From: Anthoceros angustus
Lineage: Eukaryota; Streptophyta; Anthocerotopsida; Anthocerotales; Anthocerotaceae
Direction of reading: 5' to 3'
Length of the DNA stretch: 64,000 bases
Assembly (NCBI GenBank): GCA_010909165.1
Contig: VJWM01000106.1
Span: 310,001-374,000, forward strand
Positions within the stretch are counted from its first letter, which is position 1. Every line of letters starts with the position of its first letter. Under the pieces are notes generated by a model that was not told the origin of the DNA, made no database searches, and saw only the letters and a program-made list of their open reading frames with translations. A program made the position numbers and the translations under genes. This document shows positions 48,851 through 62,156 of the stretch, piece by piece.

Positions 48851-51800
48851 CTATTGCATGTGCTTCCGGCGAGACGCCCCCCCCATGTCGGTCCTTGGCC
48901 GCTTCACAGGATTTGGAACTCCAACGTCCAACCTCAACCTTGACGAGTCCTGTGAGGCACCCCCTGCAGTGCCCAGGCGGGATGAGCCAACAACAAGAGA
49001 CTGCTGTGATGGAATGTTCTTCCCAGCCGCACTAATTGCACTCCTGGCTGCTTCCTTCCCCTCTTCAAAGCCCGGTTGTCGTCTGCTACTGGAACTACGT
49101 TGGTTCTTACTCCTACTAGAACTTGCTGGCATTACACTACCGCTACTCTCCCCCTTCCTTTTGTCAGTCTGAAACAAGCTTCTACTGTCCCCCTTGCGTA
49201 GCTGATTCCGCTTCTTCTTATGGACCACAAGATCAAGCGGATGCACTGGTTCCCTGCTCGTGGGCTCTTCTTGCTCATCTACTTTTTTTGAGCTTCTACT
49301 ATCAGGCCTTCCTGATCTTTTCTTCTCCTTGGAACTTGCAACCCTTGCAGGCTCAGGCTCCTCAGGCTTTCTATCTTCAATCTTTCTCTTCTTCTTGCCT
49401 GGCATATTCTGGGGTATTTCTGGAGGGTCATCATCGACATCAGAAGGAACAGCCTGCTGACGCACCTTTGGGGGTTTTTGTCCAGGGATCCATGCTCCTG
49501 ACACTGGGGGTAGTGCAGTCTCATTTGGGGCACCAGTTGGTTGTTGCCTTCTCCTGGTTAAAGCGGCAGCTGGAGGAGCTGCCATTTTTGTCTTCACAGA
49601 GGTGAAATCAACATCAGGAAACATAAGCTCCATGCGTTGAAAGAACACTATTTGCAGGCGACGGGCATCGCTTAGAACCTGTTTTGGACAACAGGATTGT
49701 CACCACAAGTGAACCAACAACTAAATACCAGTTTCCAGCATTCCGCAAAAGCAAGACCTCACCTCAGTTGCGTTAGCATGATACCGCACAGCATTGTCAA
49801 GCATAAGTTGCACATCTGCAGCGAAGTCAAGGACTCCACCATATCCAAAGTGATCGAGCCGCTCCTCAATAGTATGGACGTCCACAGGGCGAGAAATTAT
49901 AGTATAATAATCTGGACAGGCACTAAGCTTTGGAAGCTCTGTAAATAACTCAGCATTGACAGCACCTTGCAACTTTTTAAGGGCAGCTTTACACTGCAAA
50001 GGGAACAACAAACAAAATGAGCCACTCTCAATATGCATTTCAGCTCACTGTCAGCTTAGGCTCTCAGCGGTAGTACCAGCTGTTATTCATGTCCCAGGTG
50101 CTTGGAGAATCAGCCAAAAAAAGAAACACATAACCACACCTTTTTTTGTGTGCTCTCTGGCATCCGGCCCGTGACAGAACCCCAAGTTGGAATGCCACTT
50201 AGAGGTAGGATCCCCTTCATAGTTCTAGCTTCTCCTCCTTCGTATACATCTTCCACAGGCTCTTGAAACCCATTGGCCCAGTTCGTATGCTTGAACACCA
50301 TACGGGGTCGCTGACCTGGAAGTGTATCTGGTACCACGTCTTCCAGACCTGGAAACATGGAATGTCTACGCTTGGCAAACCCTCCCCACTGCTCAGTCCT
50401 CTCAAAGTACCCATCCTCATTGCCAACATACGCACCAAATCCTGGTCCCTGAAGAATTCCCTGACCACTATATGCTGGTCTAGGAGCAAACTGCACAGGA
50501 ACGGCAGAAAATACTTCGGCGGCCTTATTATTCTTTCCAGGATCTAAGAACGCCTTACTGCGGTTGCGTTTAGTGCGCTTGTTCTTTTTTCGAGGTTGGA
50601 TGACTTGTTCCTCTTCAACATCCTCTCCCACTTGCATCCAGCTCCCTGACCTATGAGTACCAGAATCACCAGATGCTGCAATTTCACCCTCCTCCAAATC
50701 CTCAGCCTGTCCACACAACAGACATCCATCAAGACTCTGAAAAGGCCTGGAAACCAGACACAACACAGCTGAAATGCAGACGCAATGATACGGGATCTGC
50801 AAAAATCAGCTCCATACCAGTTCCTGCCTCAATGGATTGCTTTCCACAGCCGCCACAGATTCAAACCCATCTCCTTGCCCAGGTAACTCGTTCATATTGA
50901 AACACTCCCATTGAGTTTCACCGTCCTCTGATGATGCATTGGCTGCTGGATCGTCCTGATCTTCCATTTCCTCGTCTAGCTCTTGTTCTAGAACTTCTTC
51001 AGATTCATCCACTACAACCACAGCTTCATCCCCTCCTTCTACTTGGCCTTCATCTTCAATCTCTCCCTCCTCATTACCCTCATCAGAAAGCTCCTCATCA
51101 TTTCCTCCTACAATTTCTCCTTCTTCCTCCTCATCAAAGACCACAACATCTTCTAGCTCTTCTTCAATCACTGCTTCCTCCTGATCTCTCTTTCGTTTAC
51201 CACGTGTCATAGCACTGACTGATTTTGTACCACTGCTTGGAAGACCCTTGTGATTAAGCAAACCCTTCCCTTTCACTTTGGCAGCTTTGGCAAGCAGCTT
51301 CTCTTCAGCTTCTCTTGTACCAACGGTACCAATGAACCCCTTCTTGAGGGCTTGCTTCGAAGTTGCAGCTACAGCCGCATTCACCTCTTGGGAGCCTACT
51401 CTAAGCCACTTCGGAACTTGCTGATACTTCAACAGCTCCCCTGGCCAATCATATTCTTCATCCATCTGGTCAAATAGCTCAACCTCATCATCACTGCGGG
51501 CTATCATGCGATTCAACTCTTGCAAGCTAGGAACATCATGCACAGATTCCTGGTATCTTTCCTCATCATGCAGGAGAGCTTCGAGTGTTAAGCGGCGTTC
51601 CTCTTGGGTGGTTCTTTGATCAAAGCGTCCAGCATTAATAACCTCATCTGCCATGTCAATTTTGTGTTGTTGAATGTTATTACGCACAAGACTCTCTACT
51701 GAACCCATATACCTGTCCTTGCCAGCCATGTCATCATCATCATCGACTGTCCCTCCACTCCTTAACTCATCCTCCTTTTCATAGCTGGGATTAGTCTCCA

Positions 51801-54800
51801 CCACCGCTTCAAGGTACAAGACCTTAACTTCCCGCTTCTGCCCAATCCGATGGGCACGAGCAACTGCTTGCTCTTCATTTTTGGGATTTGGATCAGGGTC
51901 ATATATCACAACAGTGTCGGCAGACTGCAGGTTCAGGCCTCTACCAGCAGCCCTAATGCTGAGCAAAAAGATAAAACAATCTGAACCAGGCCGATTGAAC
52001 TCCACAATTGCATCCTCCCGAGCATCTAAAGAGGTAGTACCATCAATCCTTCTGTATGCAAATCTCCGCCACTGCAAATACTCCTCCAAAATGTCCAAAA
52101 GTCTAGTCATCGTACTGAATAGAAGGACACGATGACCTGTCCTGTGAAGTTTAACTAAAACCCTGTCCAGAACCCATAGCTTTCCACAGGATCGGACAAT
52201 GCTTTCAGTAAGATGATAACCTCGTGGAGGATAATTTAAGTACGGATGATTGCACACCTTCCTCAGCTCCATGCATTTGTTTTGAAGAGGTGCATAAGCC
52301 CGTGCTGGTCGAGTGGAATTTCCTCCAGCAAGTCTCTGGGCCTCATCTTGAGGATCCAACCGGATTGTTCCAGTTGCTTTCACCCAATCGTATATAGCTG
52401 CTTGGAAAGCTGACATTTTGCACTTCAAAACTACAGAGACCTGTTGCAATCAGGTACACAGGGCAAAAGATTAGAAGGCAGTTGCACACCTATCGCTGTG
52501 TTCAAGACTGAAAAGAGGTCCCACAAGAATCATGAAATTACCCCACCTTTGGAGGCAATGAGCCCTCAACATCCTCCACTCGCCGTCTGAGCACAAAGGG
52601 CTCCAATATCTGGTGCAGCCTGTGTATGATAATTACTTTCTTCTCAGTCTCCAGCCAGTCATCCTCATCATTCTGATTGGATGCATCCTTTTGAAAAGGT
52701 TTTGAAAACCACTCATGGAACGCTCGACTACTGTCAAACACCTCAGGCAGTAGCAAGTTCAAGAGAGACCAAAGTTCATGGAGATCATTCTGAAGAGCAA
52801 ACACACGAAAATGAGAACCATCCCAATGCCAAAGAACCTTAGCCATAAGTAAGCATCCAAGCACTCAGAACAGATTTTCACCTGTAACGGAGTGCCTGTA
52901 AGAAGCAATCGTCTTTGGCATCGAAATCGGTCCAAATCGCGTGCAAGACGAGATTCCCTGTCTTTCATGCGCTGTGCTTCATCTATTATGATGTACTTCC
53001 AGTCAACCTTTGACAGTTTGGAGCGATCACGCATGATGAACTCATACGTAGTAACCAAGACATTGAACTTCATGGCATTGACCTCCTGCAATTGAAGTTT
53101 AATTTCGAAGTTAATCACAGCTTTGATGTTCGAAGTTTATGACAACTTGGATGTGAATCAACAAATCAAACTCAGGTCCAAAGTGCTGTAGGTCTGGAAT
53201 GCAAAAGGCGTTGGCCACTAGATGCGAAGACCAACCTGCTGGTATATTTTTGAGCGTTGGTCCTTTACACCCACATAAAAGATACATGAGACCGACGGCA
53301 GCCATCGCAGCAGTTCGCTCTGCACAACAGAAAAATTCAGACCATGAGGAAACTATCACTACTACTGTAGCACAGCCCCAGAAAGATTGGCAGGACGGGT
53401 ACAAGTACAACGTCAGCAGCATCACAGAGTAGCATAAGGCAAACGTTTACCTTCCAATTTACAATTACAGCATTAGGTACAATGATTAGATGAGGCCCAT
53501 AGTTCCCCTTGAACTCCATAAGATACGCAATGAGGGCCATTACCTGTGTCAGGACACCACAGGAACGATGACCACCAGGATATGATGTCTATTCAGGTTC
53601 ACACTGAAATATATCCATGTAATCCACATCAACAGCTACTTGACTAATGCAAATGACCAAAGATTTGTCTAAGGCATGATATAACATGACCATTGATGGC
53701 GGATCATAAGAAGCACTCAGAACTTGAGTGACTTCTCACCTGCACAGTCTTTCCTAGGCCCATCTCATCGGCAAGGATGCCATTCAGTCGGTTATTGTAC
53801 AATGAAAGCATCCACTGTAACCCCACCTGAGATCACCACCACAGAAATGAGCAAGAACAATGCTGGGCTAAACTTCAGAGCAAGCTTGGGCCAGAACATC
53901 GGAAAATTGTTGGGACGACTCACAAGCTGATAATCACGTAAAGTGCCAGCCCGTAACATGGAAGGTTGCCTGGCGATTTGCTCACTAACAGCATGAGCCA
54001 GAGAATAGTACCTGGTGGCAGGTAAGAGTCAACAAATAAGCTAACAGCCAAAGTGACTGGTGCAGAAGCATGTCAAAGCTTTTGAAACAATGTCCCCGAC
54101 AAAGCTCATGGCATCTCTAAAGAGCTTACTTGTTTACAGAAGTTTGCCTAGATGTGTCTCCTTCAGAATCCCATCCTTTGGATGCAACCTGCTCCCCTGC
54201 TCGGGCTGAAGCCTCCTGGACTTCTTCCTCTGAGAGGCCCTGCTCACATGACCAGCCATTGTAGACTACAAATCAGCAACAGGTCCAGAGTGAGAGATGA
54301 CAAAACTGCCAACTGAAAGATCTACCTGAGCCCTGGCAGATGCAGCAGCTGCAAGTTTTGCTTCTTCCATCTCCTGAAGATTTTTCACAGCAGAAATCTT
54401 TCCACCCAGTTTATGGAGGTAGTCCTCTGTCTGTGACAAAAATGATGATAAAACCTCGAAGCGCTCGCCTGCATCACCCGGCATTTGTGTTTGTTGTTGA
54501 AATAACATTTGCCGATATGCATCGACGTCATTGTTCTTCAGAGCCTCCATTCTCTTCGTTCGGTCCTCATCCTTTTTCTTAGAGAACTCCCTCAGCATCC
54601 TCTCATGATACTTAGCAACCCCCCTGTTACGAGTGGTTCTTGCATCCCGAGTAGCCCACTGAGACTCCAGCAGCTTCTTTCTCCACTGAAGCAAAGACTT
54701 GAGCTGCTTATCTTTTGCAGCCCTCTGCTGGGCTATGACATGCCTCAGCAAATCTGCACGCTGACGTTCACAAAGCCTGACAAACTTCCTGTATGCCCTT

Positions 54801-57800
54801 TCCCCCATAGCCATGATCTCCTGCTGCTGGTCTTCCACCTCATCCCTTATTTTTGCTTGAAGATCCATTAAGCGAAGCTTTCGCTGTTCAATACGCAGCC
54901 TCACAACAAGATCGGACGATATTTGCCTGCTGTCAGGAGAATTCAACAGTGCATCTATCTCAAACAGCTTCTCCACTCTCTTCTTTTCAACAACTCTCAA
55001 GCCCTCCTCCAGTAACATTTCCCTCACACTGTATCCTAATCGAATAGGACCACCCCAGAGGCCCGTTTGTGGAGCTCCATCCAGCTTCCTTCCAACAAAA
55101 GGGTAGTCAAATAGAGGACCCTGATAACGGCTGCGCCCTTCTGGTAAAACCTTTGGCACAGCAGGAGCTGTGAGAGGAGCAGGGGCAAGGCTAAGGACAT
55201 CCGAAGAGCTCCTGATACCACCAACCTCACCCTTCACATCTGGTGCAGGTACCTGAACCTTACTGGCTTCAAATCTCTGATGACCTCCCACATTCGGTGC
55301 TGCAGGCTGATCAGACCTCATCAACAAGGCCTGTGAGGTTGGCGGTTCAGACTTCACGATTTTGCTCATCGCTACTGGAAGCACTCCAACATCCTGGCTC
55401 TTTGTAATGGCTGGGCCAGCTGCGTACTCCTGAATCTCGGTATGAGACACAGGAAACGACTGTTTTTGTTTTTCAATGTCCGGCAGACCTTGCTTTTGTT
55501 CTCCCCCATCCCTCACGATCTCGACTGGCTTGTTGGTTGCTGTAGAAAACTGGGGCTTGGCTACCACTGCTGACTTTTTTGCATCTTCAACTTTTGATAG
55601 CGCAGGGTGGACCTCATTTTGAGCCAACCCAGCAGCAGGAGACGCAGCTGTGCGATCATGTGACTGCCCTGAATTAGCAGCTGAGGGTACTCTAGCCAGT
55701 GCTGGTGCCCGGGTATCACCTGAAAGTGATCTGTCATTTGTTGGTCCTGTCAGAGGGGCTGGAGTGATGGACCGAAGAAGTTCTGCTTGGAGCGATTTAT
55801 CACCTCGCTGCCAAAGGACAGAAGCATGTCAGATAACAAACGGGAAAAGATAGAAGTGAAGTAGGAGAAAGGAATGAGCGAGTTAGCCCAAGCAGACGTT
55901 GATAGCATACTTTAATCCTCCGGAATGCCAAAATTTGAGAGCGCAACACTTGCAGCTGTTGTCTGGTGAAGCCGTATCCATGTTGTTGCTCCGGAACTGG
56001 CTGCTCATCTTGTTGTTGCTGCTGCTGCTGCTTGAGTACTTGTGTCTGGACCGGCAGCTGCTGGCTATTTGATGACGCTGGAGGTGATTGTGATATGGGT
56101 TGCTGCTCCTGATGCTTTGGCAACTGCTGCTGCTGCTGCTGCTGCTGCTTGGCCTGCTCTGGCTGCTTCGACCGCTGGGAGAATTGCTGGGGCTGCTGCG
56201 GGAACTGCTGAGGCTGCTGCTGGAACTGTTGAGAATGCTGCTGGAACTGCTGAGGCTGTTGCTGAAACTGCTGGGCCTGCTGCTGATACAGCTGAGACTG
56301 TTGCTGAAACTGCAGAGCATGCTGCTGATGCTGCGGCGCCAGATACTGATGCTGTGGTAGTTGTGGTAGCGTGGGCTGCTGCTGTTGCGCTTGCTTCTGG
56401 GCCTGCAGTTGGGCCTGACGCTGAGCCTGTAACTGTAAGTGTTGCGCTTGCTGCTGCTGGGCCTGCAGCTGTTGCGCTTGCTGCTGCTGGGCCTGCAGCT
56501 GTTGCGCTTGCTGCTGCTGGGCCTGCAGCTGTTGCGCTTGCTGCTGTTGGGCCTGCAGCTGTTGCGCTTGCTGCTGTTGGGCCTGCAACTGTTGGGCTTG
56601 CTGCTGCTGGGCCTGCAGCTGTTGCGCTTGCTGCTGCTGGGCCTGCAGCTGTTGCGCTTGCTGCTGCTGGGCCTGCAGCTGTTGCGCTTGCTGCTGCTGG
56701 GCCTGCAGCTGTTGCGCTTGCTGCTGCTGGGCCTGCAGCTGTTGCGATTGCTGCTGCTGGGCCTGAAGCTGTTGCGCTTGCTGCTGCGGGACCTGCTGAT
56801 GAGCCTGCTGTTGAGCCTGCTGCTGGGCCTGCTGATGAGCCTGCTGCTGGAACTGGCGCTGTTGCGGTGTCTGCAGCTGCTGCGACTGCTGGTTAAGCAA
56901 CTGTTGCTGCGGTGGCGGAAATTGATGCGGTGCCGGCGCGGGCTGCTGCTGAAACGGGTGCTGCACCTGCGCAGACTGCTGCTGCAGCAGATGCTGCTGC
57001 GGAAATTGGGGCTGCTGCTGCTGGTGCCGCTGCAAATACTGCTGTTGCTGCTCCTGCAGATACTGCTGCTGCTGCTGCTCCTGCTGGAGATACAGCTGCT
57101 GCTGCGCCTTTTGCTGCTGCTGCTGCATCTTCAACGCCTGATGCTGATGCTGCTGCTGAGCCTGCTGTTGCTGCTTCCACCGCTGCTGCAGCTGATCGGG
57201 TACCGGAATATTGACATTGCTATCAGAGCCCGATAAGTGCACACCTGGTCTCGACAGCTGCTGATGCTGCTGCGGAAACTGCGGCTGCAGAGAACCCGAC
57301 GCCACCTTCTGCTGGGCGCTGAGAAGGGAGCGCTGCAGGTAGGACAGCTGGGCATCTAGATGGCCCAGGCTGGATCCCGCATTGGGGTGCTGCTTAAACT
57401 GCGCCTCACTCCCCTGAACAGACGAGAGCTGCTGCTGCGCTGCATCCAGCCCAGATCTTGGAGGAAACGACGACGAACCCAAACCCCCATCCCCGCTCCC
57501 ACTCCCCGCAGAAGACGCTGCCTGAGACTTGTGCTGAATAAGAGCTACCAATTTGTTGAAATCAGCCTTCCGGCCGCTGTCCCAGAGCCCTTGGAGAACC
57601 TACACACAGACGCCGCACCAAAACACAAGATGAGCTCGAGCCACACAGAGCAGGCCAACGAGGGCACGGCAAGACCCGACAGAACCCTAAGAGCAAGCAT
57701 GGGATCGGCCGGGCGAGGGTAATGCGGAGACAGCAGCCCCAGGCATAGGCATGGGCCTGGCCTGCTCCTGCTGCTTCCACCACCAACAGGCGGCCATGTC

Positions 57801-57990
57801 CATCCATCCCAGATCCCGATTTCCCCCGCGCACTACCAGATCCAACCCACCATCCACATCACACCCTCCCCTCCCCTCACGTCCCCGACCCGACCCGACC
57901 GGACCGGACCGGACCTTCAGAACCTGCTGGTGGTCTCACCTGCTGGAACTGCGCGAAGGAGGCGGCAGCTGCGCCATCTGCTCCCCGCAT
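48851..57990 (-). CDS. BRM: SNF2 chromatin remodeller BRAHMA (BRM)
   Basis: The ATPase of the plant SWI/SNF complex, which slides or ejects nucleosomes. Exon 1 starts at 57990 ([17 protein letters not shown]); exon 2 continues [20 protein letters not shown] in phase. Then a very long Gln-rich region to about 56000, QLQ domain ([20 protein letters not shown]), a linker with [20 protein letters not shown], the HSA region ([36 protein letters not shown]), and the ATPase: Walker [38 protein letters not shown] (DEAQ box), [65 protein letters not shown]. The acidic linker is followed by a bromodomain (about 49720-50030; [20 protein letters not shown] and [12 protein letters not shown]) and a basic tail. 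Stop at 48851-48853. A complete plant BRM. Confidence 0.95.
56440..56780 (-). repeat. 30-bp coding minisatellite in BRM
   Basis: About eleven units of 30 bp encoding the decapeptide [10 protein letters not shown]. Units are almost identical (single-base variants at 56550-56600), pointing to recent expansion. The opposite strand shows open Leu-rich and Ala-rich frames caused by the repeat. Confidence 0.9.
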
Positions 57991-59474
57991 CACCCACACC
58001 CCGGCGGCCCCAGAACTGGACGCTCCTGCTGCCACAGGAGCACCAGGAGCAGAGACGGCGGCGGCGGCGGCAGCAGCAGCCGCCGCGGAGGCGGGCCCAG
58101 CTGCGGAGACGCTGGGAGCCCCTCACTCTGGTGGCTCCGGGAGGGAGAGGCGGAGCCGCCGTAGGGTTGGCGATGGAGGGAGGAGGCGAGGCGGAAGGCG
58201 AGGGCGTGGAGACGGAAGGCGAGGAGAGGGCACGGGCACAGGCGTGGAGGAGGGGGCCCGGCTCCTGGCCGGCACCTCCTGCTGGCCCTGCCCCTGCTGC
58301 TGCATGCACCCCGCCCGCCTTCTGCTGCCTGCCTGCCTCTGCCCCTCCTGCCACCACTTGCGCAACGGGGCTGGCAGCGGCTCCCTCCGTCCGGGATCGG
58401 CGATCGGGGGACCCGGGGCCCGGATATCTTCCTCCCCCTCTTCCTCCTCTGCGCAACCCGTTACCCACTAGCCTAGCCTAATCTCTCTCGTGCGTGGCCC
58501 TCCCGGGCCCTGGGCTGCATTGCAGCAGGCAGGGACCTGGGGCCTAGGCCTGCATCATCGGCCTCTGCGCCGGAGCCCGGGCCTGGTCCTGGGTCCTCCG
58601 GGCTCACAGGCAGCCAGCCCGGCAGCCAGTCAGTGGAGGCCTAGTCTACATAGTCCAGTCCAGTGCCCAGTATCCAGTATCCAGTCAGTCCCAAGCGAGG
58701 GCAGGGCAGCGCAGCACGCATGCACGCCTGGCCTGGCCTGCCCCAGTGCCCTGGCTTTCCTTCTCTCTCTCTCCTTCCAACTTCTCTTCTCTTCCCTTTG
58801 CAGCCGCTGCTGGCTGCTGGCTGCTGGGCCTTGCTGGTCTGTTTGTCCGCTTGCTTGGCTTGGCAGGACAAAGGACCAGGGTCCAGGACGAGGCAGGCGG
58901 CGAGCACCCGGGGCCGGGGGGGCCAGCAAATGGGCCGGGCCACCCACTCTTTCGCACTCCCACACTCCTGCAGCTTATGCAGCCATGAAATGGATCTGGG
59001 GCCGGGACCGGCAACGGACCGGGACCAGGAGATGGGATCCAGATGTTGCGCGCCAACGGAAAGGAAGGAAAGGATAGGAAAGGAAAGGAAAGGAAAGGAA
59101 AGAGGAAAATTCTCACTTCTTTCTTCTACTGCACTGCACACTGAACTTGCCGCTGCTGCATACATACTCATCACTCGCCCAAACCCTAGCCGCAACCTGC
59201 CTACGTGGCGTCGCAACGTCCGTCTATCTACAAACATCTCCTCTCCCACCCGAGTGGGGCCAAACAAACAGTGAACATCACGCCACTCTCTCCTAACCCT
59301 ACCTTGGGTTGCTCGTCGTCGCAGACTTGCTGTCCGCCGCACTGGTACGGCGCCTTCCCTTTTCAAACATTAACTGCGCCTTTTCGATGTTCCCGATGTA
59401 CCTCACCGCAATCGGGATTGCTAGGCGTGTGGCAAAGGGAAACATACATATGTGTAGGTAGCTAAATATCAAAG
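57991..59474. promoter_or_regulatory. Upstream region of BRM
   Basis: GC-rich with (CCG/GCC) runs to about 58200, a GGAAA microsatellite at about 59065-59105 and an AAACCCTAG telo-box-like site near 59182 on the plus strand. It is taken as promoter and 5' UTR by position; open frames on both strands are composition artefacts. Confidence 0.4.
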
Positions 59475-60240
59475 AAGAAGAGGAAGAAGAAGAAGAGCAA
59501 TTTTATTCAAGTCCACTAAGGACGGATTTTCGTCATGGGATTGCATTGACAGAGTTACATAGAGGGCATAATGAGAATTAATTGTTATTCTCAGTTTGGC
59601 CTTAAAACTAATGTTGTGAAGCATAATCAAATATCTGACAGATTGAAAAGTTGAATATGTTGCTTTCTCAATCTCCCACGTTTATTTCAAGCAAACTCCA
59701 GTAATGGGGTTAGGAGAAGAGAAAAAAACCCCGAGTAGAGATCGAGCTGTCGTAAATAGATTGATAAAAGTATGCCTAATATCTTTATAAATGGGACATA
59801 GGAACACAAAGTGTTCTTCAGTCTCAACACCCCTATTGCATAACTTGCAAATTCTGGACTCCTTTGGTAGCTTTGGACGTAGGCATCAGTGAGTGGGACC
59901 CAATACGAACGTGACCCGTAATCCTCGTAAGCTTGAAAGACACATGGGTGCGAAGATAAAGAGGACGCACTGGTTTCCAGAGTTGGAAAGGATGCGAAGA
60001 AGTTGTTTATAGGTATCGAGCTTAGTGGGTAAGGGAGAGACAGGAGACCAGGTATAGGACAAATAGGTAGTTTGCAACTCAAGGCGGATGGACTTATTCG
60101 GGGGAGGGGGCAGAAACTGGCAGAGGGGGTGGGTTGGAAGACTCTCGGGACAAAATCCAAATTTCTGGAGCCAGGAGGAAGACTGGGCATACCAGCTGGT
60201 CTTGTTACCTGAGGAGGCTAACTTCCGGGAGGACTGAATG
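59475..60240 (-). mobile_element. LINE 3' end with zinc-knuckle and (CTT)n tail
   Basis: Minus orientation. At the left end lies the GAA/CTT microsatellite tail (59475-59500), then TTTTATTCAAGTCCACTAAGG and the conserved 3' UTR. Upstream on the minus strand the frame at about 59860-59740 reads RICKLCNRGVETEEHFVFLC, a C-x2-C...H...C knuckle found at the C-terminus of some LINE reverse transcriptases, ending LLEFA then stop. The frame is broken before it. This copy ties the 3'-UTR family to a LINE. Confidence 0.8.
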
Positions 60241-62156
60241 TAATCGACACTCCAGCAATGGCTAGCGGAGAGTTAGTTAGTTCGTCTCTATATATGTAGG
60301 AGACTTCATTACATGAATAGCATATATATATTTAGGTATTGTTTAGGTCTTGAGAAATATGCAGGGTTACTTGTAAGCTAGGGCACCATTAAATGCAGTG
60401 CCACCCAAAACCAGCGAACGAGCATGCAAGTCGGATCGAGTTTGAAACTTGATGGCCGTGAGCGCAAAAACCAATCATAAGTGCGTGGAGGGCTGAGCAA
60501 GTTGGTAGTGGGCGGCAACAATGATATTGAGCATCGTGGAGCTAGAAATGCCCAAGAACTGCTGGCGTGTGCACCTTTGGAGTGCTGAGGATTTAGGTTG
60601 GTGTGGCTAACAATTTCAGCAGTTTTCAGCAAATCCCTTAGGACGTGAGAGCACTCCAGCTCGTGTGTGCAGCATATGCTAATGCTACCTTGTTCCCCTT
60701 TGTGAAATTGCAAACATGGAAGCACCCATGAAGGTCTATTTTGCAGCTGTGTGAGAATCTGACCATTTGTGCATTTCTGTGTATGTTGGGGATATGGCAT
60801 GGGTCTAGGGAGGGACTTGCCGAGTTTGTTACAGCTAGAAGGAGCACGGGCACAAGAGGCTGCAGACTAAACCCTAAGTTTGCTAGAAACCCTCGTGAGT
60901 GTGGCGAACTTTGCAGTTTGCTGCCAACGCTGCTACCTGAATGTTTTGCTTGTGTTTTGTGTGTTTCTCACTCAGCTCATGGCAGGCTAAAGAATAGGGA
61001 TTGCTAGGGCTATGCATGAAGGGGGCAAACTTTGCTGTTTGCCACTAATTTTGGCTGTGTGTACAGCAATGTTCCTTGCAGTCCATGTATTTGCTATTAA
61101 TTTTGTGTGTGTTTGATGGATTTCATTTGCTGAAAACTATTATATATCTTTGAGTGCTAGATGCAGTTGAGATCTTGTGTGGTAGTGACATTTCCCAATT
61201 CGGGACTGCCCCTGCTTATTAACATTTCATGTCTTGCTTGAATCGTGCTGACTTTACTGACCTGTGGTGTGATGTGCTTGACATGATGAGCACCTGGGCT
61301 ACGAGAGCATGTGAGCTGGTGGTGGTCGGTCCCCTTATTTTCTAAGAAGCAGGGCCGGGAGCCAGCAGAGCCCCCACCCTGGAGGTTACACTCGACGAGG
61401 ACGGGCTAAGGAACGTGGAGCAGTTGCATTCCCAGCACCTGACACTTCTGCAAGTGCTGGTTGGGAGTCTCTCCAGGAGGAAACTAAAGGATCCTTCTCC
61501 GGAGAAGCGGTCGAGGCCCTCCCAACAGCAGACTCCAGCGAAGACTCTGATTTTGATCCTGCCAGCTCTAGCTGCGGTTGGGTCTTCGGACCATCTTTGG
61601 TGCCTCCTGCTGCTAGTCCCGTGAGCTTGGGCTGTGATGGGACATCAGGGCAGGACTGGACGCCCCCTACATTCAACCACAGCACCTCAGGTGGGGCTGG
61701 AATTTCAGGTGAGGCCTGAGTGCGTACCATCCTTGGTTAGCCAATCCCTAGCATTATGGTTGCAACACCCATAACACCATAATATTCATACCGGCTTAAT
61801 AATGTAAGCCGGTTATGAAAAAATTGCCGCCGCTTGGTACTTTTCATACAATTACTAATTCAGGATAAACACGGCTCTTCGAAAGCACCTGCGCCTGTGC
61901 TAAGCAATCATTCAGATTGGGACTTCAATTTTGTCTCCAAGTTGTTTGAAATGAGGGTGCTAAGGTGCAGGGATGCTGCCTGCCAAGCGGCAATGCTCAG
62001 TTATAAGTAGAGTACGTCCGTTCCGATATATTCAAAATAGGCCTCATGGCCAGACACATAACAACTTAGTACTGGAAGATCCGGCATGACAGCAACTCCA
62101 AAGACAGCGCCCCCTACGACATACAGTGCACAGTAACACGAAAATGTTTTAGCCAG
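60241..62156. other. Intergenic sequence without recognised genes
   Basis: Two low-complexity stretches and short frames only. The frame at 61386-61730 (minus) is Pro/Ser-rich and unsupported. No repeats match elsewhere in the window that I noticed. Confidence 0.4.

Noticed and set aside
56042-57236. Large plus-strand Ala-rich and Leu-rich frames
   Set aside because: Opposite-strand shadows of the BRM polyglutamine repeats.
57917-59366. Long frames upstream of BRM on both strands
   Set aside because: GC-rich leader sequence; the real exon 1 is the short frame ending FAQFQQ with a GT donor.
61386-61730. Pro/Ser-rich minus-strand frame near the methyltransferase gene
   Set aside because: No motif; too far (over 400 bp) from the last exon and without splice support.
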